DNA of 7,790 nt, from positions 1-7,790 of the forward strand of contig CALGLY010000006.1 in NCBI GenBank assembly GCA_937959095.1. Reading direction: 5' to 3'. Position 1 is the first letter of the stretch. Each line of letters begins with the position of its first letter. Source of the stretch: an uncultured Saprospiraceae bacterium. GTDB lineage: Bacteria > Bacteroidota > Bacteroidia > Chitinophagales > Saprospiraceae. The notes beneath the pieces were generated by a model, which saw only the letters and a program-made list of their open reading frames with translations, made no database searches and was not told where the DNA came from. Made by a program: the position numbers and the translations under genes. Shown here in pieces: positions 1 through 6,904 of the stretch.

Positions 1-1
1 A

Positions 2-565
2 GAGGAAGATGAATTTGGAAAAAACGTACAACTTATTATTCGTCCGCACCCACAGAATGTGCAAGGCAATATGGCAAATGCGACTTGGCTAAAACGCTTG
101 AAAAAATTGCAATCGCAGCGCGTGACTATTGATTTTCCGCGCCTCTTGGAGAGCAAATTGCGCTGGAGCTTGCAACAAAAGGATATGGATTATTTGTCAA
201 AATTATTAGCTGGCTGTAGCATTTGCCTAAATTCTGGTTCTACGATTTCGATAGAAGCCTTGCTGCTAGATAAGCCTGTGATTTTGACTTCTTTCGATGC
301 GGAAGCAAAACTACCTTACTGGAAATCAGCGCGACGTTTAGTAGATTATACGCACCTCAAAAAGTTGCGCGACTTGGGTGGTATCAGCGTGGTCAGTTCT
401 ACGAAAATTCTGCATGAAGAAGTACAACTTTATCTTGGAAATCCTGATTTTAAGCAGACCGAGCGCGTTCATAGCGCACAACAGCAGTGCCATAATAGCG
501 ATGGCAAAGCTACCGAACGGGTGCTGATGGCGATGGAGGAGGTGCTTGTAGGTTTGACCATATGA
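2..565 (+). CDS. GT-B-like glycosyl/glycerophospho-transferase, C-terminal part (5' end outside window)
   Basis: The reading frame is open from the window edge, so only the last 187 residues are seen; the GTG at 59 is an internal codon and not the start. Visible residues 11-19 read LIIRPHPQN, and residues 77-94 contain NSGSTISIEALLLDKPVI. This pair (a strand followed by RPHP, then G-S-T-x-x-x-E-A followed by a K/G-x-P-V-I strand) is typical of the C-terminal nucleotide-sugar-binding domain of GT-B folds, especially CDP-glycerol glycerophosphotransferase-like and capsule-polysaccharide transferases. There is no membrane segment in the visible part, so it probably acts in the cytoplasm on a lipid-linked or surface glycan. 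Its TGA stop (563-565) overlaps an ATG (562-564), a coupling junction to the sulfotransferase gene. The fold is well supported; donor and acceptor are unknown, and a UDP-sugar transferase is equally possible. Confidence 0.75.
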   Translation, partial: EEDEFGKNVQLIIRPHPQNVQGNMANATWLKRLKKLQSQRVTIDFPRLLESKLRWSLQQKDMDYLSKLLAGCSICLNSGSTISIEALLLDKPVILTSFDAEAKLPYWKSARRLVDYTHLKKLRDLGGISVVSSTKILHEEVQLYLGNPDFKQTERVHSAQQQCHNSDGKATERVLMAMEEVLVGLTI

Positions 566-582
566 AACATTTGATTTTTTGA
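562..582 (+). other. ATGA coupling junction followed by a T6 run and out-of-frame stop (possible frameshift site)
   Basis: ATG 562-564 overlaps the preceding TGA by the ATGA arrangement also seen at 3772. It encodes only MKHLIF before TGA at 580-582. The last sense codon TTT lies in a run of six T (575-580), and slipping back one base places the ribosome on TTG 579 of the sulfotransferase frame. This could be a sequencing or assembly error, a natural lesion, transcriptional slippage, or reinitiation at TTG 579. The observation is direct; the mechanism is not decided. Confidence 0.5.
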
Positions 583-1466
583 ACAAAACGAAATACATCT
601 ATATCCTATCGCAGCGCTATTCAGGTTCTACGCTCCTGAGTTTCCTCTTAGCGACGCATCCTGCTATTGCGACGATTGGGGAGCGAAGAAAATTTTACAA
701 CAAATCGCTACGTCCCGACGGCAAAAATGTCCAAACTTGCTCTTGTGGTCAGCCCTTTTTGGAGTGTCCGCATTGGAATGAAATCAAAGAAGCCGTACTA
801 GCGCGCTTAGAGACTGCTGCTTTGGATACGAATTTTACAGAATTTGAATTTTTCAAAAATAAACACTGGAATCGACTAGGGCAATATGCAGCAAAACAGG
901 GCTTTTTCTCGGATAAACGGCAACAGCTTTGCAATGCAAATGAAGTTTTAGTAGAAGAAATTCTGAAACAAGCGCAAAAATCTGTGTTCTTGGATGCTTC
1001 CAAAGTCTTGCAACAGGCACATTGGTTATCTAAAATTCCAAGCTTCGATTTTTATGTGATTTGGCTCGTTCGCGATCCCCGTGCACAGGTTAGTTCGGCT
1101 TTGAAATATAATAAATGGAGTGTGCAAGAAGCGGCACAACGTTGGACAACAGAAATGAAAAAGAATGAAGTTGCCCTCCAAAAAGGCAAGTTCAACTACC
1201 TTGATTTGCACTATGAAAACCTCTGCAAAAACCCGATGCAACAAATGGAACGCATCCTTGATTTTGTAGGCTTAGATGCGTCTTTATTCTCCCTCGATTT
1301 TCGTACAAGAGAGCAACACATCATGGGCAACACCATGATGCGACTCGGCAAAGACGAAAAAATAGTAGAACGCAAAGATTGGCTCAAACGCCTGACTCCA
1401 AAACAGATTAAACTCGTGGAACGCACCACACATCGTTACAAAAACTATCATACCGCCAGCCATTGA
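579..1466 (+). CDS. PAPS-dependent sulfotransferase (glycan-modifying type)
   Basis: The 295-residue product fits the sulfotransferase fold. Residues 11-20 (SQRYSGSTLL) are the P-loop-like 5'-phosphosulfate site, LDASK at 138-142 is a second conserved strand, LVRDPRAQVSS at 163-173 is the 3'-phosphate-binding site, and LHYENLCKNP (210-219) is the usual late family motif. A Cys cluster (CSCG...C at 54-63) occurs in one bacterial subgroup. There is no signal peptide, so it is cytoplasmic and likely transfers sulfate from PAPS to a sugar of the polysaccharide repeat unit. The start is unsettled: the first in-frame start is TTG 579, but the ATG that overlaps the previous stop (562) is one frame away and ends after six codons at TGA 580-582. 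One extra T in the T6 run 575-580 would join them. The 3' end overlaps the next gene as TTGA. The family is firm; the acceptor is unknown. Confidence 0.88.
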   Translation: MNKTKYIYILSQRYSGSTLLSFLLATHPAIATIGERRKFYNKSLRPDGKNVQTCSCGQPFLECPHWNEIKEAVLARLETAALDTNFTEFEFFKNKHWNRLGQYAAKQGFFSDKRQQLCNANEVLVEEILKQAQKSVFLDASKVLQQAHWLSKIPSFDFYVIWLVRDPRAQVSSALKYNKWSVQEAAQRWTTEMKKNEVALQKGKFNYLDLHYENLCKNPMQQMERILDFVGLDASLFSLDFRTREQHIMGNTMMRLGKDEKIVERKDWLKRLTPKQIKLVERTTHRYKNYHTASH

Positions 1467-2707
1467 CCATTGATATAGACAAACTCATTTTCTGGCTGCT
1501 TTGCCTCTATGCCTTTCTTGTACCCTTCGAGACCATCTTGGATGTTTTGTTCGGGATTGATACTATCCTGAAGCCTTATCGAATCACTTCTTTGTTATTG
1601 CTCGGTGCTTTTGCGGTGCGGCAATTCAGGCTTGGCGGCATCACAATCAATGATGATTTCCTGACGGATGGCTTTCTCTATGCTATGCTAATTTACGGAC
1701 TTTTTATCACAGCAATCAGTAGCATTATTGCCCCTTTTTCCTTACCAAAATTCTATAATGAACTCTTTCAGACGGGACTCTATTTTGGTATTTTTGTACT
1801 CATAAAAACCATTTCATTAAGTCGGCAGCAGCTTTTTAGGATACTTAGTTTTTTAGTCCTAGGGATTGTATGTAATGGACTTTATGTCCTATACAATTTT
1901 TATATCCTAAAAAATCTTGGACGGCAATCGGGCTTCTTCGACAATCCCAATTATTTTTCCTTGAGTCTTGCTGTTGCTATTCCTTTTATTGTGATGATTT
2001 TGCGCGCTGCTAACTTCTATCAAAAGGTCGCGCTGCTTGGGCTGTTGCCCTTCTTGTTCATGGCGTTTGGTATCGCAGGTAGTCGTATGGGTTTTCTGGT
2101 GCTTTCCACGCTTAGCCTACTTGTTATTTGGTTTCAGCCGCATATTTATAAAATCGGAGCATTAGCAGCAGTACTCCTAGGTTTGTTTTATGTACAAGTC
2201 GTGGGCATAGAGCAACTTCCAGCCAATCTAATAGGTGAAGGAACGGTATTACAAAATCGACTTGCAAATAGAGATGCCTCAGAAGATCCGCGCATTCCGA
2301 TTTGGAAAGGAGTGCTTCGAGCATCTGAACAGACGTACTTTAGGGGACTAGGGATTGGGCAATTCAAAGCACGTTTTTCTGAGTTTTATCAAGACGAACA
2401 CCACGATCTTGTCTATAGAATAGTCAATTATGGTTATCACTTATCAGCACATAATGATTATTTGGAAATATTAATTACGTATGGAATCATAGGGCTTCTT
2501 TTATTCCTACTCTTTCTATTCTATTCCTTAAAAAAAATCCTCCTCCAAATTCGCGCAGCCAATACTTATGCTTTACAGAACTTCCATCAAATCAAACTAC
2601 TTCTTTTAGTCGGGATCCTATTATTTGGGCTATCCTCTACCAATTTTGTAAGTGGACTCTATTGGATATTATTAAGCTTGAGTACCAAAAATATTCAAAA
2701 TACTTAA
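1463..2707 (+). CDS. O-antigen polymerase/ligase-family membrane protein (Wzy/WaaL-like)
   Basis: A 414-residue, very hydrophobic protein with about eleven membrane segments (roughly 9-31, 42-56, 71-92, 106-119, 124-149, 166-186, 189-206, 209-224, 231-249, 333-358 and 378-405). A large polar loop spans about 250-330. Family hallmarks are DNPNY (160-164), AGSRMG with Arg208 (205-210), the loop motif around WKGVLRAS...GLGIGQF (281-301), and AHNDYLE (329-335) followed by a GIIG membrane helix. Wzy and WaaL proteins act on undecaprenyl-linked glycan at the outer face of the inner membrane, polymerising repeat units or transferring them; sequence alone does not separate the two, though the operon setting favours a polymerase. 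No ATG is available in frame before residue 74, so the start is TTG 1463, overlapping the sulfotransferase stop as TTGA. It ends one base before the epimerase ATG. Confidence 0.87.
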   Translation: MTIDIDKLIFWLLCLYAFLVPFETILDVLFGIDTILKPYRITSLLLLGAFAVRQFRLGGITINDDFLTDGFLYAMLIYGLFITAISSIIAPFSLPKFYNELFQTGLYFGIFVLIKTISLSRQQLFRILSFLVLGIVCNGLYVLYNFYILKNLGRQSGFFDNPNYFSLSLAVAIPFIVMILRAANFYQKVALLGLLPFLFMAFGIAGSRMGFLVLSTLSLLVIWFQPHIYKIGALAAVLLGLFYVQVVGIEQLPANLIGEGTVLQNRLANRDASEDPRIPIWKGVLRASEQTYFRGLGIGQFKARFSEFYQDEHHDLVYRIVNYGYHLSAHNDYLEILITYGIIGLLLFLLFLFYSLKKILLQIRAANTYALQNFHQIKLLLLVGILLFGLSSTNFVSGLYWILLSLSTKNIQNT

Positions 2708-3775
2708 ATGAAAAAATTACTCGTCACGGGTTCTTCTGGTTTAATCGGCTCGGAAGTAGTACGTTACTTTGACCAAATGGGTTGGCAAATTTTTGGGATT
2801 GACAATAATATGCGCGCCGATTTTTTCGGAAAAAAAGGTGATACGCGTTGGTCGCAACAGCAATTAGTAAATGACTGCCAAAATTTTCAGCATATTGAGT
2901 TGGATATCCGCAATCGAGTCGCAATTTTAGAATTATTCAATCGATTGCGTCCCGATTATATCTGTCACGCAGCAGCACAACCTAGCCACGACCTTGCCGC
3001 CACGCGCCCCTTCGATGATTTTGATGTCAATGCTGTTGGTACACTCAACCTCTTGCAAGCCGCAAAACAATACTGTGCCGAATCTCCTTTTGTGCATTTG
3101 AGTACGAACAAAGTGTATGGCGATGCACCAAATAACTTAAAGCTCGCCGAACTCGATACCCGCTGGGATTATGCGGATGCGGAATACCATAAAGGCATCC
3201 GCGAGGATTTTCCTATCGACCAATGCAAGCACTCCATTTTTGGGGCATCGAAAGTAGCCGCAGATGTGATGGTGCAAGAATATGGCCGCTATTTTGGTTT
3301 GCCTACTTGCGCCCTACGCGGTGGCTGTTTGACGGGACCCAATCATTCAGGCGTAGAACTGCATGGCTTTTTGAGTTACTTAATAAAAGTCAATATCAGC
3401 GAACGCGAATACACCATTTTTGGCTACAAAGGCAAGCAAGTCCGCGACAATATCCACTCCTACGATGTGGCACGTTTCATAGAAGCTTTTTTCAATGCCC
3501 CACGTATAGGCGAAGTCTATAATATCGGTGGTGGACGCGATAACTCGACCTCTATTTTGGAAGCCTTCAAGCGCGTGGAAGACATCACAGGCAAAGCCAT
3601 GCGCTATCAATATTCGGATAAAAACCGCGATGGCGACCACATTTGCTATATTTCTGACCTCACAAAAGCAAGAAGGCACTACCCCAACTGGAACATCACA
3701 AAAGACCTACAAACTACTTTCGAGGAAATTGTAGACAGTTGGGAACGCCGCATAAAAGCGAATATAGAAGCATGA
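2708..3775 (+). CDS. NAD-dependent epimerase/dehydratase, CDP-paratose (tyvelose) 2-epimerase-like
   Basis: This 355-residue extended SDR begins with the Rossmann motif GSSGLIG (8-14) and has the family-typical [11 protein letters not shown] (31-41) plus GDTRW (44-48). LSTNKVYGD (131-139) supplies the active-site Ser/Thr region, [17 protein letters not shown] lies at 204-220, and a C-terminal substrate domain contains [10 protein letters not shown] (271-280). The overall pattern matches CDP-paratose 2-epimerase-like proteins, which act on the sugar nucleotide in the cytoplasm. The usual YxxxK catalytic pair reads F178-G-A-S-K182, with Phe in place of Tyr. I recall this form in a polysaccharide-locus subgroup, so it may be normal there, but the substrate and even the exact reaction should not be taken as CDP-paratose epimerisation. 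ATG 2708 directly follows the polymerase TAA; the TGA stop overlaps the next ATG as ATGA. Confidence 0.85.
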   Translation: MKKLLVTGSSGLIGSEVVRYFDQMGWQIFGIDNNMRADFFGKKGDTRWSQQQLVNDCQNFQHIELDIRNRVAILELFNRLRPDYICHAAAQPSHDLAATRPFDDFDVNAVGTLNLLQAAKQYCAESPFVHLSTNKVYGDAPNNLKLAELDTRWDYADAEYHKGIREDFPIDQCKHSIFGASKVAADVMVQEYGRYFGLPTCALRGGCLTGPNHSGVELHGFLSYLIKVNISEREYTIFGYKGKQVRDNIHSYDVARFIEAFFNAPRIGEVYNIGGGRDNSTSILEAFKRVEDITGKAMRYQYSDKNRDGDHICYISDLTKARRHYPNWNITKDLQTTFEEIVDSWERRIKANIEA

Positions 3776-4923
3776 AAATATTGATGGTCAGCAGGAGCGT
3801 ACTTCCCTATCCTGGTGGTTCGAGTGTCATCGTGGAACAATTAGCACAAAACTTTGCTAAGGACGAGTTGATAGTGCTAGGTGCTGCGCCTTATTTTCAG
3901 CAAAAGCAACTCACACGCCCCGAATCTTCGCCTGAATTTCAGCAATTCACTTGCGAACTGACGTTCTTTGGGCGTGGCTATCGCTATTTCAAATGGACAC
4001 TAAAATGGCATTTCCAACCACTCGTGCGATGTATAAAAGAAATCGTAAAAACACACAAAGTTGATTATATTATTGGGGTATTTCCAACCGATTTTTTCTG
4101 TCATGCCGCTTGTCGTGCAGCAAAAGAATTAGGTATTCCGTTCAGTTCTTATTTTCATAATACCTACATCGAAAACACCAATATTACCGACCCAAAAGCC
4201 TCTGAAATACAAGAAGAAATTTTTGAAAATTCGGAGCATATTTTTGTAATGAGCAAAGGGATGCAGCAATTTTATGAAGAAAAATATAAACTACAAAAAT
4301 TCGTACCTTTAGTGCATACTTTTGAAAAATATCCCGATAAAAGTACCCTCACAGGCATTCCAGAAGAAAGAAAAGGCAAGTATCGCCTTGTAGCGATTGG
4401 TAATTTCAATGAGTCGAATATAGATGCAACGCGACGGCTCGTGAATGCTATAAAAGGCAATCCGAAATTCGACTTACACGTATATACACACGTTCCAAAA
4501 TTGCTGATGCAACAGCGTGGTTTAGATACAAGTGCGCTGTATCACGAAGGCTTTGTGCCCCCCGAAGAAGTACATGGAAAATTGCAAGCATACGACATCT
4601 GTGTACTCACGCATGGCTTCACGGGCGGCTATGGGGAGGTGGAATATCGCACTATTTTTCCGACGCGCACGATTCCGTTTTTGCTATCAGGTAAACCGAT
4701 TTTTGCCCATTCGCCCAAAGGCTCTTTTCTAAATGACTTTATACACGAAAATAGCTGTGCAGAATTGGTGGATGAAGCCAATGAGGAGGCAATTTTAGCA
4801 GGCTTGAATCGAATTGCAGATAGTAAAAAGCGACAAAGCGAACTCGTTGCGGCTGCCGCACAAACTGCACATCAATTCTACGGCTCAAATGTGGTACAAG
4901 AATTGAAAAAACGCCTCCTGTGA
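3772..4923 (+). CDS. GT-B fold glycosyltransferase (GT4-like)
   Basis: The chosen start is ATG 3772, overlapping the epimerase stop (ATGA) and giving 383 residues that begin [16 protein letters not shown]. An in-frame TTG at 3739 would add 11 residues inside the epimerase and is unlikely. The N-terminal domain carries the glycine-rich PYPGGSS (12-18) found in GT4-type enzymes. A second Rossmann domain begins near VAIGNFNES (207-215), and the C-terminal part has [20 protein letters not shown] (260-279) and the donor-site stretch [14 protein letters not shown] (296-309), comparable with the FPxKxxEYLxxGKP motif of the family. The usual Glu of that motif is not obvious, so the exact family is uncertain. 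It likely adds one sugar to the lipid-linked repeat unit on the cytoplasmic side of the membrane. The stop TGA overlaps the next start GTG as GTGA. Confidence 0.83.
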   Translation: MKILMVSRSVLPYPGGSSVIVEQLAQNFAKDELIVLGAAPYFQQKQLTRPESSPEFQQFTCELTFFGRGYRYFKWTLKWHFQPLVRCIKEIVKTHKVDYIIGVFPTDFFCHAACRAAKELGIPFSSYFHNTYIENTNITDPKASEIQEEIFENSEHIFVMSKGMQQFYEEKYKLQKFVPLVHTFEKYPDKSTLTGIPEERKGKYRLVAIGNFNESNIDATRRLVNAIKGNPKFDLHVYTHVPKLLMQQRGLDTSALYHEGFVPPEEVHGKLQAYDICVLTHGFTGGYGEVEYRTIFPTRTIPFLLSGKPIFAHSPKGSFLNDFIHENSCAELVDEANEEAILAGLNRIADSKKRQSELVAAAAQTAHQFYGSNVVQELKKRLL

Positions 4924-5474
4924 GATTGATTTATAATAGTCTGTGGTACAAAATAGTAGCCGTTTCGCGCTTCTTTATAGTACGGCTTTTTTATTGGCGA
5001 CGATTTCATTGTCCAAAGCTCTCCATGATTGGGACGCGCTGCGGCATCCATATTTCTAAGCAAGGAAAAATCCACTGCAAAGGACGCATCATCATCAATG
5101 ACTCGGTGATGTTACAAACCCAAAAACAAGGGCAAATCCACATTGGCAAGCAGTTTTATACCAATCGCTACACCCGCATCATCGCGCATGAACGTATTGA
5201 AATTGGGCACAATGTAACGCTAGGCCAAATGGTCAGCATTCTCGATCATGATCATCGCTATACCTTTGAAGGCGATGATCTGCAACTAGACGGCTATGTG
5301 ACTTCGTCTATAAAAATCGGAAATAATGTCTGGATAGCTGACAAAGTAACGATACTGAAAGGCGTGACGATTGGCGATAATGTGGTGGTAGGCGCGAATA
5401 GTCTCGTGCATAAAGATGTGCCTGCTAATTCGGTGGTGGGCGGTGTGCCGTTTCGGGTGTTGAAGGAATTGTAA
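4920..5474 (+). CDS. Acyltransferase with left-handed beta-helix (hexapeptide repeats, WbbJ/Maa type)
   Basis: A 184-residue protein with a basic, hydrophobic N-terminus (about 1-30) followed by hexapeptide coils from about residue 50 to 165, for example IHIGKQFY, IEIGHNVT, IKIGNNVWIA and VTIGDNVVVGANS. LDHDHRY (108-114) carries the histidines expected at the acyl-transfer site, and the C-terminus has the typical VPANSVVGGVPFRVLKEL (167-184). Such enzymes use acetyl-CoA or another acyl-CoA to O- or N-acylate sugars, here probably a residue of the polysaccharide. The start GTG 4920 overlaps the upstream stop by four bases; the first internal ATG (residue 36, at 5025) would remove the N-terminal region. 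Codons 137-184 are repeated downstream as a gene fragment at 6467-6610. It is the last gene of the tightly packed operon. Confidence 0.87.
   Translation: MRLIYNSLWYKIVAVSRFFIVRLFYWRRFHCPKLSMIGTRCGIHISKQGKIHCKGRIIINDSVMLQTQKQGQIHIGKQFYTNRYTRIIAHERIEIGHNVTLGQMVSILDHDHRYTFEGDDLQLDGYVTSSIKIGNNVWIADKVTILKGVTIGDNVVVGANSLVHKDVPANSVVGGVPFRVLKEL
5327..5470 (+). repeat. Direct repeat, copy 1 (3' end of acyltransferase gene)
   Basis: This stretch aligns without gaps to 6467-6610, with 24 mismatches in 144 positions by hand count (about 83 % identity). It is the intact copy inside the acyltransferase gene. The two copies are 1140 bp apart in the same orientation and bracket the lyase gene. Confidence 0.85.
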
Positions 5475-5488
5475 ATTTTGTAATTTTA

Positions 5489-5519
5489 TTGTTTTCAATA
5501 ACGAAAAAGTGTATTTTCA
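5489..5519 (+). promoter_or_regulatory. Candidate Bacteroidota-type promoter for the lyase gene
   Basis: TTG at 5489-5491 and TATTTTCA at 5512-5519 are separated by 20 bases, near the -33 TTTG / -7 TAnnTTTG layout of Bacteroidota promoters, though the -7 box differs from consensus. The 68-bp gap after a tightly packed operon is the first place where a separate promoter could sit. The fit is weak and could be chance in AT-rich DNA. Confidence 0.3.
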
Positions 5520-5542
5520 GCTAAACTAATAAAACAAACCTC

Positions 5543-6445
5543 ATGTACGGAAAAGCAATAATCTCTTTAGGTAATAGTCTTCCCCTTTTTGTAATGCTCC
5601 TTTTTATTACAGCTTGCAGTCCGAAAGAGGAAATCGACATACCACCTTCTACCGAAAGCGATTCAAAGGAGGTACAAGATACGTCTGTGGTAGAGGCAGA
5701 TCCAAGAGTAATAAGTTGGGAAAACTGGTACTTATCGGTACCTATAGATAGAGGAAATGGGAAAGCCACCTCTATAGGTTATCAAGATATTGTCGATGGC
5801 AATCTAACAGCCGAAGAATCTAAATACTTTTATGAGAACGATGATGGGAGCTACACCATGTGGACTACGTTCACAGGCTTTACGACCTCTGGTTTATCAG
5901 AATTAGGGGATAAATATTGTCGTACGGAACTTAGAGAATATTGGAGAGGCAATCAAGATACCAATGACAATTGGTCGATGGCTACTGGAATCCATATTCT
6001 TGAATCCACCATGCAGGTTGATTTTGTCGAAGGGAACGGTCGTACCATTGTAGCACAAATTCATGGAAAAGAATCAGCAGGAATCAGCGGTAGTCCAGCA
6101 ACGGTAAAAATTCGATGGAATAGTGGAATGATACAGGTAGATCATTATACTCGACCAGATGCAGGCGATCCGTGGACAAGTCAATACGATAAAAAAGTTG
6201 ACTTTGGTAGGGTAGATAATGAGCTATTTACGTTCAAAATTAAAATTGAAGAAGGCAAATTATTTTGCGCGCTCGTCTGTGAAGCAAAAGATTTAGACAT
6301 TGAGTATACCGAATTCTATGACTATGTCGGAAATGGGTATACCCATGAAAATTACTTCAAAACGGGTAATTATTTTGGTTGGCACGATGATTATGAAAAA
6401 GCCGCACAAGTTGTACTCCATAAAGTGGTGACAGAACATAGATAA
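5543..6445 (+). CDS. Polysaccharide lyase family 7 lipoprotein (alginate-lyase-like)
   Basis: This 300-residue protein carries all three PL7 signatures in order: RTELRE (127-132), QIHG (172-175) and YFKTGNY (271-277). These line the catalytic cleft, with Arg, Gln, His and Tyr as the usual catalytic residues, so it should cleave a uronate-containing polysaccharide by beta-elimination. In PL7 enzymes the QIH form is often linked with guluronate-containing alginate, but the substrate here could be another polyuronate. Residues 1-25 form a signal peptide ending in a lipobox (FITAC, Cys25), followed by an acidic, Ser/Thr-rich linker to about residue 55. It is therefore a lipid-anchored envelope protein, with periplasmic or outer-membrane placement undecided. 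ATG 5543 gives the complete signal peptide. Its position after a polysaccharide synthesis operon suggests trimming or turnover of the cell's own glycan, although a catabolic role acquired by transfer is also possible. Confidence 0.9.
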   Translation: MYGKAIISLGNSLPLFVMLLFITACSPKEEIDIPPSTESDSKEVQDTSVVEADPRVISWENWYLSVPIDRGNGKATSIGYQDIVDGNLTAEESKYFYENDDGSYTMWTTFTGFTTSGLSELGDKYCRTELREYWRGNQDTNDNWSMATGIHILESTMQVDFVEGNGRTIVAQIHGKESAGISGSPATVKIRWNSGMIQVDHYTRPDAGDPWTSQYDKKVDFGRVDNELFTFKIKIEEGKLFCALVCEAKDLDIEYTEFYDYVGNGYTHENYFKTGNYFGWHDDYEKAAQVVLHKVVTEHR

Positions 6446-6446
6446 G

Positions 6447-6626
6447 GGCTTGGAATTGGTGAAACCTGTCTGGATTGCCGACGAATTAACCATTCTAAAA
6501 GGCGTAACAATCGGCGATAATGTGGTGGTAGGTGCGAATAGTTTAGTGTATAAAGAGGTGTCTGCTAACTCGGTTTTTGGCGGTGTGCCGTTTCGAGTGT
6601 TGAACGAGCTTGATGCCGATTTATAG
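6447..6626 (+). pseudogene. Truncated acyltransferase remnant (C-terminal about 48 codons)
   Basis: Right after the lyase stop, one frame encodes VWIADELTILKGVTIGDN at 6468-6521 and continues to FRVLNELDADL with TAG at 6624-6626. It matches residues 137-184 of the acyltransferase at 4920-5474 with several substitutions, plus four extra C-terminal residues. No hexapeptide coils before this point and no ATG are present; the frame is open only from 6432. What remains is too short to form a working beta-helix, so it is called a gene fragment. The frame has stayed open and several differences are silent, so it may derive from a divergent paralogue that was once functional rather than from a recent copy of the neighbour. 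Confidence 0.8.
6467..6610 (+). repeat. Direct repeat, copy 2 (acyltransferase fragment)
   Basis: Second copy of the 5327-5470 repeat. Similarity starts at TGTCTGGAT and fades at the end of the acyltransferase coding region; the sequence beyond its stop (5475 onwards) has no counterpart after 6626. Confidence 0.85.
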
Positions 6627-6678
6627 GAAGTTTTGCGATTTATTTTAACATACATATTTTTTTTGCAATACGAAAGTA

Positions 6679-6720
6679 ATTTGAATAAATTTGCTTTCCG
6701 CAAATCTTTCTTATTCAAAT
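6679..6720. terminator. Two-part stem-loop, possible transcription terminator
   Basis: The outer arms ATTTGAATAA (6679-6688) and TTATTCAAAT (6711-6720) are perfect inverted repeats. Inside, ATTTGC (6689-6694) pairs with GCAAAT (6700-6705) around a five-base loop, and CTTTC (6706-6710) is left as a bulge on one side only. The stem is followed by T-rich DNA. It lies downstream of the operon, lyase and fragment and could end their transcription, but it is AT-rich and lacks a clean U-tract, so a structured boundary element is an alternative. Confidence 0.5.
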
Positions 6721-6734
6721 GTTTATATTATTTT

Positions 6735-6806
6735 AGTAGCTAAATTTTGTCGCCTCGTATAAACCGAATATATATGCACATGTGTGTATATATTTAAGTT
6801 AGCTAC
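6735..6806. repeat. Nested palindromic element with GTAGCTAA / TTAGCTAC ends
   Basis: GTAGCTAA (6736-6743) and TTAGCTAC (6799-6806) are perfect inverted repeats. Between them, 6767-6794 is a 28-base near-palindrome centred on CACATGTG; 12 of 14 pairs are Watson-Crick and the other two would be G-U pairs in plus-strand RNA. AGTAGCTAA occurs again at 7589-7597 in the right-hand hairpin chain, so similar elements bracket the small-gene pair. No known repeat family is recognised. Confidence 0.6.
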
Positions 6807-6848
6807 AAATATAAAGCTGAAATCGGCTTGTAAAATACTGGTTTTCAG

Positions 6849-6879
6849 TTGTTTGTGTCTTAATTTTTCTTTATATTTT
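6849..6879 (+). promoter_or_regulatory. Candidate promoter of the small plus-strand gene
   Basis: TTG (6849-6851) and TATATTTT (6872-6879) are 20 bases apart, and the latter matches TAnnTTTG at all but the last position. Transcription would start close to the conserved CCGCCGAAAAAA motif and give a very short leader before ATG 6905. The assignment is plausible but not proven in such AT-rich DNA. Confidence 0.4.
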
Positions 6880-6891
6880 CCGCCGAAAAAA
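6876..6891 (+). promoter_or_regulatory. Shared upstream motif, left copy (TTTTCCGCCGAAAAAA)
   Basis: This 16-base motif ends 13 bases before ATG 6905. A near-identical copy in opposite orientation precedes the converging gene (7521-7538). GC-rich CCGCCG between T and A runs is unusual against the local AT background. It may be an operator, a leader element or an end repeat of a mobile unit. Confidence 0.55.
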
Positions 6892-6904
6892 TTTACAACA
6901 AAAA

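Noticed and set aside
59..61. GTG as start of the first gene
   Set aside because: The frame is open to the window edge and the upstream codons encode the conserved LIIRPHPQ strand, so the gene begins outside the window.
338..598. Minus-strand frames inside the polysaccharide operon (for example 338-598, 749-1003, 3380-3679)
   Set aside because: They lie antisense to well-supported genes and show no recognisable protein features.
3739..3771. TTG extension of the glycosyltransferase by 11 residues
   Set aside because: ATG 3772 overlaps the epimerase stop in the ATGA arrangement and gives the normal family N-terminus (MKILMVSR).
6293..6718. Minus-strand open frame of 141 codons
   Set aside because: It runs antisense through the lyase 3' end and the acyltransferase fragment and starts inside the 6679-6720 stem-loop; composition looks like a shadow frame.
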